From the NCBI GenBank assembly GCA_964388955.1, contig CAYMCO010000007.1:1-64000 (forward strand): a stretch of 64,000 bases of DNA. The letters are read 5' to 3'. This document shows, one piece after another, positions 33,981 to 42,611 of the stretch. The stretch's first letter is position 1, and each line of letters starts with the position of its first letter. Under the pieces are notes generated by a model, which worked only from the letters and a program-made list of their open reading frames with translations, did not search any database and had not been told where the DNA came from. The position numbers were made by a program, and so were the translations under genes. The stretch is from CAYMCO01 sp964388955 (GTDB taxonomy: Bacteria; Chloroflexota; Anaerolineae; Anaerolineales; E44-bin32).

Positions 33981-34579
33981 GGGCTTTCTCCAAACCGGCG
34001 CAGCAAACCATCCAGTCGGGTGAGATCGTCGGAGATCAGACGTGTGATTGCCTTTCCGCTTTCCAGCAGAAATCCCCGCCGCTCGCTGCTGGGGCGGGCG
34101 GTGGCGGCGATCTCCAGCGCGGCCACCAGCAGATCATCGACTGGCAACTGCGGGGTGGATACAACGATGCGCAGGAAATCCAAGCGCTCGGTGAATTCAC
34201 GGACCTGCTCTTCGAGCATGGGGAGCACCGGGGCGAGGGTCATCGGGGGTTGCGGGGGGAGCCGGTGAACGAAGCCACCTTCCCGCCTATAGCCCACTGC
34301 CAAAGCGCTGAATTCCACGGGCACCTGCCGGTTGACCTGGGAATCCGACAACTCCTCCGGGGCTGCTTCTTCCGCCACGGCCATCTGGCGGGCGAATTCG
34401 TCATCTTGGATGCTGATGTCATAGATCAGGCCCACGACGTGGCTGGCGCCCCCTTGCGCCTCCGCCGTGCAGAAGGAGCCGAAAACCGGCAGGTGGGGCT
34501 CCGGCGCGCGCAGGGCGGAGACGAACCCACGTGTGCTGCAGCGCGTCACGCGCCCGATAGAATCCCGCATCTCTTGCAC
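33971..34579 (-). CDS. Unknown protein between HerA and NurA
   Basis: A 202-residue soluble protein. Residues about 1-100 look like a beta-rich domain (IGRVTRCSTRGFVSALRAP, VFGSFCTAEAQGGASHVVGL, YDISIQDDEF). The rest is helical (MLEEQVREFTERLDFLRIVV, DDLLVAALEIAA, AITRLISDDLTRLDGLLRRF). I recognise no named domain; the first half could be an OB- or barrel-like DNA-binding fold similar to the HerA N-terminus (speculative). It lies 12 bp after nurA and overlaps herA by 10 bp, so it is almost surely made in fixed ratio with both and may be an adaptor of the HerA-NurA machine. Confidence 0.7.
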   Translation of the reverse strand: MQEMRDSIGRVTRCSTRGFVSALRAPEPHLPVFGSFCTAEAQGGASHVVGLIYDISIQDDEFARQMAVAEEAAPEELSDSQVNRQVPVEFSALAVGYRREGGFVHRLPPQPPMTLAPVLPMLEEQVREFTERLDFLRIVVSTPQLPVDDLLVAALEIAATARPSSERRGFLLESGKAITRLISDDLTRLDGLLRRFGESPWS

Positions 34580-34591
34580 CTCCCATGAAAC

Positions 34592-35773
34592 CTATATCTG
34601 ATAGCGCCGCTTTGCCCCGATCCAGCGTTTTGTCAGCGATTTCGTTGATGGCTGGGGCAGGATCCCCTGTTGAAGCAGCTCGCGGTTCAGTATCTGGGTC
34701 AAGCTCTCGCGCTCAGGCTGAGTGACAACCGCGAGTTCGTGTGCCCTGGCCAAAGCATAAGGGAAGCCCGGGGTCGACTTGCACTGCGCAAGAATCGCGG
34801 CGTGCGTGAACTCCAACAGTCGCGGGCGCTCGGCCACCCATCCCGGGATTTCTACGCGCACGATCCCGCCGGGATCGCCGACGTTCAAATAGAAGAATTC
34901 CATCTGGTGGCCGGCGACCTTGAACTGCTGATTCACCGGTGAGGCGTTGACAAATCGTGCGCTCCGGCAGCCCGTTGGCAGCCAACCAAAGAGATCCCGA
35001 TCTGTGAGGATTTGGAAGGGATTGTCTCTGAGATGTGCATCGTCAATGCGATCCAAGGCAAGCTGGCTCAGATGCAGCAGCGCGAGCACATTCCCGCTGG
35101 CCGGGCGATCGACATAGCCTGCCAGCGCCGTGCCGCTCTCCCGCAGGCGATCCAACTCCGACAAGTATTGTCCCAGCAGCGTCTCTGCCTCGCCGTACAC
35201 CTGGCCTCCCATCTGAAGCAGGAGCCACAACAGCAGCCCGTTGTCGAGCAGGGCAAGCGAGGGGCCATCTGCCGATTCGGCGGCAAGACGAGCGAGTTCA
35301 CCCATCTCGGCCACATCCCGGCGGGCGTTGACGATTGTATTGTCGACCTGCCCTCCCCCCTGCAGGTGGAGCTGTTGGGGTGTGAAGGCCAGCGTCGGTC
35401 GACTGTGCACGGAGGGCGGCGCGCCAGAGCCATACGAGATGCGTATCCCGCCGATGTTGATCAAGTAGTAGAGCGCTGAGGCGTGGCGATCCGGATAGAT
35501 CTGTGAGCCGTCCGCGCCGATGACACTGTGACAGGGGGGCAACGTACCCGGCCCAAAGCGCCCATCGATGGCCTCCACCCCAGGCACTGCCCCAGGCCAC
35601 CGATCCCCCGCCGCCTCAATCTTCGCCCTGAGCAAGGCGGGATCGTGCGAGGCGGCGCGCGCTAAGCTCCGCTGCGCGATGGGAAGCAAGCGCTCTCTGG
35701 CCTGCTTCTGTTGGGCGATGTGCTCGCCCATGCCCTCGAGTTCTTTGAGCAGCGCGGTGAAGTCAAGACTCAT
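34592..35773 (-). CDS. nurA: NurA-domain nuclease
   Basis: A 393-residue nuclease. The NurA core begins near residue 82 with HSVIGADGSQIYPDRH, where Asp88 is a catalytic metal ligand. A second acidic region follows in GPSLALLDNGLLLWLLLQ (about 175), and GYVDRPASGNVL (about 225) carries a third conserved Asp. Near the C-terminus PGGIVRVEIPGWVAE and FPYALARAHELAVV are typical NurA blocks. It degrades DNA ends fed by HerA. The frame is open to 35956, but MSLDFTALLKELEGM with GCAGG upstream is a better start. First gene of a three-gene operon. Confidence 0.85.
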   Translation of the reverse strand: MSLDFTALLKELEGMGEHIAQQKQARERLLPIAQRSLARAASHDPALLRAKIEAAGDRWPGAVPGVEAIDGRFGPGTLPPCHSVIGADGSQIYPDRHASALYYLINIGGIRISYGSGAPPSVHSRPTLAFTPQQLHLQGGGQVDNTIVNARRDVAEMGELARLAAESADGPSLALLDNGLLLWLLLQMGGQVYGEAETLLGQYLSELDRLRESGTALAGYVDRPASGNVLALLHLSQLALDRIDDAHLRDNPFQILTDRDLFGWLPTGCRSARFVNASPVNQQFKVAGHQMEFFYLNVGDPGGIVRVEIPGWVAERPRLLEFTHAAILAQCKSTPGFPYALARAHELAVVTQPERESLTQILNRELLQQGILPQPSTKSLTKRWIGAKRRYQI

Positions 35774-35975
35774 GCTGGATACCTGCAACCGCCCGGTCGT
35801 ATACGGTCTCTGAATGATAACGAAACCTGCCGGGGGTGCAAGGGATACCATGCCAATTGAGGGGAAAAGGGGAATGCTGTGGGGGCAGCCGGATGCCTGG
35901 CTCTCTATTACGGGGGCCTTGCCCCCGAAATGGACGCCCCAGGACGATGGGAGCATGGCTGGGGCAACGGGGATA

Positions 35976-35984
35976 TGCTATACT
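35976..35984 (+). promoter_or_regulatory. Extended -10 promoter of the eight-gene cluster
   Basis: TGCTATACT (35976-35984) ends 7 nt before the GTG at 35992, and no ribosome site fits in between. This predicts a leaderless mRNA for the first gene of the cluster. Confidence 0.5.
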
Positions 35985-35991
35985 GCGCGAG

Positions 35992-36243
35992 GTGGACGAA
36001 AAAGATTATGTCTCGCGAAAAGCAGCCAGGTGGATCACCGCCCACGGGCTGGAAGATGTGGCGATGGTTCTCATGGAAGCGGGAAGACCCCTTTCCCCAC
36101 TCGTGGCACAATTGAGCTACTTGGCCGCGCCGTTACTGGGCTCGTCCGTCACAGATTGGATGGATTTTTTCGGCTCTTTGGCGGATGAGAACGTGGTGGA
36201 TGCTTTTCTGGATCAACTGGAAGGGGATCGAGGGGCTTTATGA
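35992..36243 (+). CDS. Small hypothetical protein, first gene of the MutL cluster
   Basis: An 83-residue protein, starting at GTG: DEKDYVSRKAARWITAHGLE, VAMVLMEAGRPLSPLVAQLS, then YLAAPLLGSSVTDWMDFFGS and an acidic end. One moderately hydrophobic segment (residues about 36-56) might touch the membrane. The frame also runs back to 35836, but that part overlaps the region upstream of nurA and reads unnaturally. GTG stands right after an extended -10, and the gene overlaps the next by ATGA. I do not recognise the family. Confidence 0.55.
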   Translation: MDEKDYVSRKAARWITAHGLEDVAMVLMEAGRPLSPLVAQLSYLAAPLLGSSVTDWMDFFGSLADENVVDAFLDQLEGDRGAL

Positions 36244-36989
36244 CTGCGGCGGGCTCCCTGGGACTGGCCGTTCTGATCCTGTTTGTCGCCCTCGGCACAA
36301 TCGCCTACTTTCTTGAAGATCGCTTCCCCTTGGCGGAGCGACCTGTTCGCGCTTTTCGGGAGATGAAGGAGTCGATCGGACGATCCGTGGAAGCCGGCAA
36401 GCGGGTCCACGTGTCCTTGGGGACGGGCCCGGTGGCCGGGATCGAGGGAGGGCCGGGGTTTGCAGGCCTGGCAGTGCTTGCCCGAGTCGTGGCGCTCACC
36501 CGGGTGAGCGATCTCCCCACGATCGCAAGCACGGCGGACGGGGCCCTGATGCTGCTGGCGCAGGCCAGCATGCGAGCCCTCTCGAGCAATGGGTTATCGG
36601 CCGAAATGCCCGAGGAGGAAGAAGGGCGCATGATCGCGGCCACGCCGTTCTCCTATGCGGCGGCGGTCCCTTCGCTCGTGGAGACAGAGAATGTCTCGTC
36701 GCATTTGTTATTTGGCCGCTTCCGGCAGGAAGCGGCACTCGTGGCGCTCTTCGGTCGCCATAAGGGGGGGACGGTGATCGGCGGCACAGACGATGTGCTT
36801 GCTCAGGCGTTGCTCTACGCCACCTCGGATTACCCCGTGATCGGAGAGGAATTCTACGCTGCCCCTGCCTACCTCGGCGGAGAACGGGCACAGCGGGCGG
36901 GCCTGCGGGCGGAAGACAGCATCCGCATTCTGCTGATCCTCGCCGTTCTTGTCGGGACGATTCTGAAGACACTGGGGGTCATCTCGTGA
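36240..36989 (+). CDS. Membrane protein of the MutL cluster (DUF6754-like)
   Basis: A 249-residue protein with a membrane helix at each end: residues about 5-25 (GSLGLAVLILFVALGTIAYF) and about 228-245 (ILLILAVLVGTILKTLGV). The middle has HVSLGTGPVAGIEGGPGFAGL, ALTRVSDLPTIASTADGALM, a SNGLSAEMPEEEEGR turn and GGTVIGGTDDVLAQALLYAT, which fit Chloroflexota membrane proteins I associate with the DUF6754 name (from memory, unchecked). Start overlaps the previous stop by four bases, and the next gene starts with GTGA overlap. Function unknown. Confidence 0.65.
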   Translation: MTAAGSLGLAVLILFVALGTIAYFLEDRFPLAERPVRAFREMKESIGRSVEAGKRVHVSLGTGPVAGIEGGPGFAGLAVLARVVALTRVSDLPTIASTADGALMLLAQASMRALSSNGLSAEMPEEEEGRMIAATPFSYAAAVPSLVETENVSSHLLFGRFRQEAALVALFGRHKGGTVIGGTDDVLAQALLYATSDYPVIGEEFYAAPAYLGGERAQRAGLRAEDSIRILLILAVLVGTILKTLGVIS

Positions 36990-37621
36990 GATTCGGTATC
37001 CATCTGCTGTGGATCGGGATCGCGGCCCTGGCAGGCGGCCTGGTGCTGCTGGGATATTTCTTCGAGGTCGATGCCCTGAAAGGGATCCAGTTGCTCTTGA
37101 TCCAGTGGACCACGGTGCTGGCGGCTGGGGCCCTGCTTCTGGGTTTGAAGAATCTGAGCTCGGTGCATATCAAGAAAGTGGGCCTGCAATCCGAAGACTG
37201 GATATACAGCGCCGTTCTGGTGGCCTGCCTGCTCCTGACGCTGATCTTCGGCATCGGTCTTGGCCCGGACAGCGCCGTGTTGCTGTTGTTGTTCAACGCC
37301 GTTCAAATGCCGGTCGAAGCCTCCCTCATGGCGTTGCTCGCTGTCACGCTGATCGTGGCCGGATTCCGCCTCCTCCAGCGCCGCCGAACGTGGGATAGCC
37401 TATTGTTTGTGGCCACCGTGCTGGTTGCCCTGTTGCTCACTGCGCCGTGGCCAGGGGGGGACGGCGGTATCCTGGGAGAGGTGCGCGCGTGGCTGCGGGC
37501 GGAAGTGTTTCAAGTACTGTCAGTGGGCGGCGCGCGCGCACTGCTGCTCGGAGTGGCCTTGGGAGCCGTGGCAACCGGTCTGCGGGTGTTGCTCGCTGCG
37601 GAGCGACCGTATGGAGAGTGA
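36986..37621 (+). CDS. Multi-pass membrane protein of the MutL cluster
   Basis: A 211-residue protein with about six hydrophobic segments: residues about 4-26, 34-54, 68-92, 97-118, 130-146, and 172-200. It has the conserved-looking loop LKNLSSVHIKKVGLQSEDW between helices 2 and 3. No known domain. It starts at GTG overlapping the previous stop and ends 11 bp inside the zinc-ribbon gene. Together with its neighbours it probably builds a membrane complex. Confidence 0.65.
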   Translation: MRFGIHLLWIGIAALAGGLVLLGYFFEVDALKGIQLLLIQWTTVLAAGALLLGLKNLSSVHIKKVGLQSEDWIYSAVLVACLLLTLIFGIGLGPDSAVLLLLFNAVQMPVEASLMALLAVTLIVAGFRLLQRRRTWDSLLFVATVLVALLLTAPWPGGDGGILGEVRAWLRAEVFQVLSVGGARALLLGVALGAVATGLRVLLAAERPYGE

Positions 37622-40103
37622 TGCGGCCAAAGGGATCCGCTGCCCGATGTGCAGCAAGGTCAACCCCCCGGGGTTGGAGGTCTGCGAGTTCTGTGGCGCG
37701 CGGCTGGTACCGCTGGGCCCATCGGCGGGTATGGACAGCGGGCCGGAGGGGCGAATCGGGGACTCAAGTCAAGACGAGCCTGGGGTTCCCGATTGGCTGG
37801 CCCGCATCCGCTCTCAGGCGGCAGGCGGGGAATCTGAAAGCCAGGAGCCGGAGGAAGAGGCCCAAACGGAAGAAGATCAGGGCACGTTGCTTGAAAGAGG
37901 CCCCCGCCGCCGCGGCGGAACAGGAAGTCTGCTCGATCGCTTGAAGTCCTTCCAGGAACAGGAAGAAAAGGGCCCTGCCAGGGACGAGGAACCCGTGCGA
38001 TCGGAGCCGGTTGGAGGAGCGGGGGCGGGCGCGCCCGATAGGGCGGAAACGGAGCTCGGGACGCCTTCTGACGCGGCGCAGGAACCGGGGCGCCGTTGGC
38101 AGGAAACCATTGAGGAGGCCGCCGGAGGGGAGGAACAGACAGACGAAGGGGGTGGGTCTGGGGAGGTCCCCGATTGGCTGCAGACCTTTGCGGATGAATT
38201 GGACGAAGCGGAAGCGCAGGAGATTCCCCCTTGGCTGGCGAGGATCAGGGCGCAGCAGAAGAAGGCGCTGGAAGGTGAGACCGCTCGCGAAGAGCGGGAG
38301 ATGCCACAAGCGGAGGCGGAGGAGGAGAAGTGGTGGGAGGAGCCGCTGCGGGACGATTCGACCGCTCCGTCGGCGCAGGGCCCTGCTCCGCCGATAGGAG
38401 GGGCGCGAGAATCTTTCCGGGGTCCTGCCGGTGAGGAGTTGGCGCCCGGGGCTCCGGAGGCCCCGCTAGAATCCGAAGGGGCGCGAGCATTCGAAGTCTC
38501 GGCTCCATTCGCGGCGCCTCCCAGCGCGGGAGGCGAGGCCGCGGAAGGGCGCATCCCAAAGGATGAAGCGCCACCGGAAGAGGACCGCCGAGGGCAGGCG
38601 CGGGCGGTAGAGACCCCTGGCGAGCCGCCGGCTCCCCAATACCAACCGCCCTTCGAAAGCGGGAGCTTTCCGGCCGGGGGGGAGTTGGCACCCAGCGAGG
38701 CCCCGGAAGCGCCGGGGCCGGATTCAGCCCGCCCCGAGCCGGAGCGGGAGCGGGTGGATCAAGAGCCGTCGCCCGAGGAGAAGCTGCCGCACATCCCCGC
38801 CTTGATCACGGAGGAGGAGCAGGGGGCGGCGGAAGAGGAGATCGAGGACGTCGACCTCGGATCCATCGAGCTCCCGCAGTGGCTCAACGAGCTGCAAGAC
38901 CTGGATGAAGGCGAACTGCAAGCGGAGCGCAAGAGAGCGGAAGGGCTTGAGCCTGCCAAGCTGCCCTCATGGCTCGAGGCGATGCGCCCGCTTGAGACCA
39001 TCCGGCCGACCCCCCAGGTGGAGCCCGAAGAAGGCCAGGTCATCGAGACCAGCGGTCCCTTGGCCGGACTGCGGGGAGCGTTGAGCGCGGAACCGATCGT
39101 GGCCATGCCTCGTCAGCCCTCCATCGGCGGGGGAAGGCTGGATATTACGGAGCGCCAGTACGCCCGGGCAGAGATCCTACAGCGCATGATCGCGGAGGAG
39201 AGCCAGGAAATCCCGGCGGCCGGCAAGCGGCGGCTGCCGCTCCCTTTGCTGCGCTGGGCAATCGGCGCCCTGTTGGTATTTGCGATTCTGATTCCCACAC
39301 TGTACCAGGGCCGGCTATTCGCATTCCCGACCCGTTGGCCCCAAGAATTGGCGCCGTTGATCACGATTGTCGAGGGGATGCCAAACGATCGGCCTATGCT
39401 CTTTGTGATCGACTACGATCCCAGCGCCGCGCCTGAAATGGAGAGAATGGGAGAGGCGTTCTTGGATCACGTGATACTGCGAGGGCTGCAAGTGGTCACA
39501 ATCTCTACTCGGCCCACCGGGCCAGCGCTCGCCGAGCACTTGCTCGGGAGCCTGGGGGTTCCGGATCGTCTGATCAGGGGCGAGCGCTATTACGATCTTG
39601 GGTACCTGGCAGGCGGGGAAAGCGGCGTGCAGCTGTTCGCTCAGTCACCGCGCCTGGCAGCGCTGCGGGGCTTCCGCACGGCTGGGTCCTATCAGGGCGA
39701 ATCCCCTTGGGATACACCCATTCTGAAAGATGTGGATTCCCTCTCCGATTTTGCCGCTGTGGCCGTGCTCACATCAGGGACAGAAAGCGCCCGCAACTGG
39801 GTGGAACAAACCAGCTCGAGATTGGGAACCAGGCCACTGGTGATGGTCCTCAGCATGGGCATCACCCCGATCGTCCGCCCGTACTACGAGGCGCAAGCGC
39901 CGCAGGTGGATGCGCTGCTCTCTGGCCTGCCGGCGGCGGTGTCTTACGAACAGGTGCTGGGCGGTTCGGGGGGGGCTTCCCATCTGTGGGATGCCTACGG
40001 CGGCGGTCTATGGGTTGCGATCGGTGCTCTATCGGTGGGAACGGCGTATGGGCTGACGGCGTTTCTGGTCGAGCTGAGGCGCAGGATTTCCGGAAATGTC
40101 TGA
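37611..40103 (+). CDS. Zinc-ribbon membrane protein with acidic linker and repeated PxWL motifs
   Basis: An 830-residue protein. Residues 10-31 are a zinc ribbon, C-x2-C-x10-C-x2-C (CPMCSKVNPPGLEVCEFC). A long Glu/Pro/Ala-rich stretch runs to about 535 and is likely disordered. It carries five short motifs VPDWLARI (about 60), VPDWLQTF (about 185), IPPWLARI (about 204), LPQWLNEL (about 420) and LPSWLEAM (about 450). A helix at about 545-562 (WAIGALLVFAILIPTLY) crosses the membrane. The next 230 residues, with TIVEGMPNDRPMLFVIDYDPS, lie outside, and a second helix near 800 returns. The zinc ribbon and motifs would face the cytoplasm. Start at 37611 overlaps the previous gene by 11 bp. Function unknown; the motifs look like docking sites. 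Confidence 0.7.
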   Translation: MESDAAKGIRCPMCSKVNPPGLEVCEFCGARLVPLGPSAGMDSGPEGRIGDSSQDEPGVPDWLARIRSQAAGGESESQEPEEEAQTEEDQGTLLERGPRRRGGTGSLLDRLKSFQEQEEKGPARDEEPVRSEPVGGAGAGAPDRAETELGTPSDAAQEPGRRWQETIEEAAGGEEQTDEGGGSGEVPDWLQTFADELDEAEAQEIPPWLARIRAQQKKALEGETAREEREMPQAEAEEEKWWEEPLRDDSTAPSAQGPAPPIGGARESFRGPAGEELAPGAPEAPLESEGARAFEVSAPFAAPPSAGGEAAEGRIPKDEAPPEEDRRGQARAVETPGEPPAPQYQPPFESGSFPAGGELAPSEAPEAPGPDSARPEPERERVDQEPSPEEKLPHIPALITEEEQGAAEEEIEDVDLGSIELPQWLNELQDLDEGELQAERKRAEGLEPAKLPSWLEAMRPLETIRPTPQVEPEEGQVIETSGPLAGLRGALSAEPIVAMPRQPSIGGGRLDITERQYARAEILQRMIAEESQEIPAAGKRRLPLPLLRWAIGALLVFAILIPTLYQGRLFAFPTRWPQELAPLITIVEGMPNDRPMLFVIDYDPSAAPEMERMGEAFLDHVILRGLQVVTISTRPTGPALAEHLLGSLGVPDRLIRGERYYDLGYLAGGESGVQLFAQSPRLAALRGFRTAGSYQGESPWDTPILKDVDSLSDFAAVAVLTSGTESARNWVEQTSSRLGTRPLVMVLSMGITPIVRPYYEAQAPQVDALLSGLPAAVSYEQVLGGSGGASHLWDAYGGGLWVAIGALSVGTAYGLTAFLVELRRRISGNV

Positions 40104-40797
40104 TGCTCTGGGTACCGTCATGGAAACACTCATCGCCGCGTGCCTGACTATCATGGTGCTGAGCTACTTGTTCGGTGATAATCCGCTGTTCCGGCTGGCG
40201 ACATTTGTCTTCATCGGGGTGGCGGCGGGGTATGCGGGAGCCCTTGCCTGGCACAGCGTGCTCTGGCCCCGGCTATTGGCCCCGTTCTTTGAGTCCGGCA
40301 TCGGCGTGATCGCGAACGGTGGTATGCTGGGTTCCTGGCTCTTCCTTATCCTTCTGCTTTTCAAGCTTTCAGGGCCCACCTCGCGTGTGGGGAATATCTC
40401 CTTGGCCCTGCTCGTGGGTGTTGGGGCGGCGATCGTGGTGGGAGGTGCCATCACAGGGACACTCGTCCCACAAGGCATGGCCTCTATCGATACCTTGGAT
40501 CCCAGGGTCGTATCCCCGCGAACTGGTGAAGCTTCCTTCGAGCGCGTGTTCAATGTGCTGGTGGTGCTGACCGCGACGATCAGCGGGTTGCTGTATTTCA
40601 CATTCACCGTCCCGAAAACCGAAGAAGGTGAATCTGAGCGGCCCTTGGTCTTGAAACTCGTCGCTGGCCTTGGACGGGGCTTCTTGGTGATCACCTTCGG
40701 CGTGATGTATGCGGGAGCGCTGGCGGGAGCCGTGGTCGCCCTCGCGGATCGAATCCAGTTTCTGTTTGGCGTTGTCACAGGTGCGTTCGGTGGGTGA
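40096..40797 (+). CDS. Multi-pass membrane protein of the MutL cluster
   Basis: A 233-residue protein with about six helices: residues about 8-25, 32-52, 72-92, 102-125, 155-172, and 192-225. Between helices 4 and 5 there is a soluble loop of about 30 residues (SIDTLDPRVVSPRTGEASFE). It overlaps the zinc-ribbon gene by 8 bp and the MutL-like gene by 17 bp. No known domain recognised. Confidence 0.65.
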   Translation: MSDALGTVMETLIAACLTIMVLSYLFGDNPLFRLATFVFIGVAAGYAGALAWHSVLWPRLLAPFFESGIGVIANGGMLGSWLFLILLLFKLSGPTSRVGNISLALLVGVGAAIVVGGAITGTLVPQGMASIDTLDPRVVSPRTGEASFERVFNVLVVLTATISGLLYFTFTVPKTEEGESERPLVLKLVAGLGRGFLVITFGVMYAGALAGAVVALADRIQFLFGVVTGAFGG

Positions 40798-42562
40798 TGC
40801 GGGCCCCACGGCGGCGAACCGTGAAGCAGGATCCCTGCTGGCGATTGACGTAGGCAGCGTGAATACGCGCGCCACGTTGATCGATGTGGTGGATGGCAAA
40901 TATCGTCTTGTGGCGGCAAGCGCCTCTCCCTCGACGGTGGAACCGCCGCTAGGTGATGCTCGGGAGGGCATCCGTCGGGCGATGGATGACCTGAAACGCA
41001 TTACCGGGCGACATCTCGTGGATGACACTGAACAGTTGATCGTCCCGGAAACTGCACAAGGGGATGGGGTGAACGGTTTCGTGGCCACGTCATCGGCGGG
41101 GCCGAAGATCAATGCGCTGCTGCTCGGCCTCACCCAGGAGATCTCGATTGAAAGCGCCCGGCGACTGGCGGATTCCACCTATCTTGACATCAGCGCGCAG
41201 GTGAACCTGCAGGAGGAGGGGGAGCCGGCGGAACAGATAGCGGCTATTCTGGATGCCCGGCCTGACCTTATCTTGATCGTTGGCGGCTCGGACGGCGGTG
41301 CAAAGCAGGGCCTGCTTCGTTCGATGGAGACCGTCCGCCTTGCGCTGGATCTGTTTCCCGCCGGCAGGAGACCCTCCATCGTTTATGCGGGCAACAAGGA
41401 GGTGGCAGGCGAATTGGGAGAGCGCTTCGGCGATCGGTTCATGGTGACTGTGGCTCCCAATCTTCGCCCACGCCTGGACCAGGAGAATATCGGAGCCGCC
41501 CGCTACCATCTTTCCGGGGTAATCTCAGATCTGCGCTGCGCCTATGATCTGGGCTTCGACGAGCTGTGGCGCTGGTCGGAGGGGCGCCTCACCCCGACAT
41601 CAGAAGCTTTCGGGCGCGTGGTTCGCTATCTGAGCAAGGTATATGATCCCGACATGGGCGTCTTGGGAATCGACTTGGGCGCAAGTCAGGTGACGGTGGC
41701 AGCGGCGTTCGACGGTGACCTCCGGCTGCGGGTGCGCACGGATCTCGGTTTGGGGGAGAATGCACACCGCATCCTGAGCCACACCCCTCTCGCTGATGTG
41801 ATGCGTTGGCTTCCGGTCGAGGCCTCGCCCAAGGACGTCAAGGACCTGATCTATAACAAGTCGCTCAATCCGGCTTCTGTGGCGATGGATCCGGTAGAAC
41901 TGCACATCGAATTCGCGCTGGCTCGAGAGATCTTGCGCCATGCGCTTCAGGAGGCGCGCCCGTCATGGCCATCGGGGCCGGCCGGATCCACCGGCGGGCT
42001 CCCCCGTCTGGAGCCCATTCTTGCCAGCGGCAGTCTGTTGGGCGCCGCGCCCCGCCCCGGTTTCGCTGCCCTGGCTTTGCTGGACGCTTTGCAGCCTGTG
42101 GGGGTGACAACGCTCGTCGTTGACCCGCGCCATCTGGCCGCCGCGATCGGCGCGGCCTCTTCCAGCATGCCGATGCTGGCGGTGCAGGTGTTGGGATCGG
42201 ATAGTTTCATCAGCCTCGGAACGGTGGTCAGCGCCAAGGGCAGGGGAATCCCGGGGGACAAAGCCGTGACCGTTATTCTGCAGAGGGAGGGCGAGGAAGA
42301 TCTTGAGAAAGACGTCGCGTTCGGCGACATCGAAGTCCTGCCGCTGGCACATGGGGAACAAGGGCGGCTGGTGCTCAAGCCCGAGCGGTCCGTTGATGTT
42401 GGGCTCGGGGGAGAGGGGCACGAGGGCGCCCTGCGCGTGGCCGGTGGCGCTGTAGGGGTGATCATCGACGCTCGCGGCAGGCCGTTGGTGCTGCCCTCCG
42501 ATCCCAGGGGCCGGCGCGAAATGAACGCCCGATGGCTTTGGGCTGTAGGAGGCGGGGAATGA
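40781..42562 (+). CDS. MutL/GlmL-like ASKHA ATPase (glutamate mutase L family) without a mutase
   Basis: A 593-residue protein. It resembles MutL, the chaperone-like protein of coenzyme B12-dependent glutamate mutase. The first nucleotide-binding lobe starts SLLAIDVGSVNTRATLIDVV, the second MGVLGIDLGASQVTVAAAFDG, both with the ASKHA phosphate-1 pattern, and VATSSAGPKINALLLGLTQE, LILIVGGSDGGAKQGLL, and PVGVTTLVVDPRHLAAAIGA-like blocks are conserved. No glutamate mutase subunit is coded in this window. It lies inside an overlapping run of membrane-protein genes, suggesting a mutase-independent role. Start GTG at 40781 (or 40790) overlaps the previous gene. Confidence 0.85.
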   Translation: MRSVGDAGPTAANREAGSLLAIDVGSVNTRATLIDVVDGKYRLVAASASPSTVEPPLGDAREGIRRAMDDLKRITGRHLVDDTEQLIVPETAQGDGVNGFVATSSAGPKINALLLGLTQEISIESARRLADSTYLDISAQVNLQEEGEPAEQIAAILDARPDLILIVGGSDGGAKQGLLRSMETVRLALDLFPAGRRPSIVYAGNKEVAGELGERFGDRFMVTVAPNLRPRLDQENIGAARYHLSGVISDLRCAYDLGFDELWRWSEGRLTPTSEAFGRVVRYLSKVYDPDMGVLGIDLGASQVTVAAAFDGDLRLRVRTDLGLGENAHRILSHTPLADVMRWLPVEASPKDVKDLIYNKSLNPASVAMDPVELHIEFALAREILRHALQEARPSWPSGPAGSTGGLPRLEPILASGSLLGAAPRPGFAALALLDALQPVGVTTLVVDPRHLAAAIGAASSSMPMLAVQVLGSDSFISLGTVVSAKGRGIPGDKAVTVILQREGEEDLEKDVAFGDIEVLPLAHGEQGRLVLKPERSVDVGLGGEGHEGALRVAGGAVGVIIDARGRPLVLPSDPRGRREMNARWLWAVGGGE

Positions 42563-42611
42563 TCCACCTTCGGAGACCTTCCGCTTCAGCCCCCGGACCG
42601 GAAACCGGATC

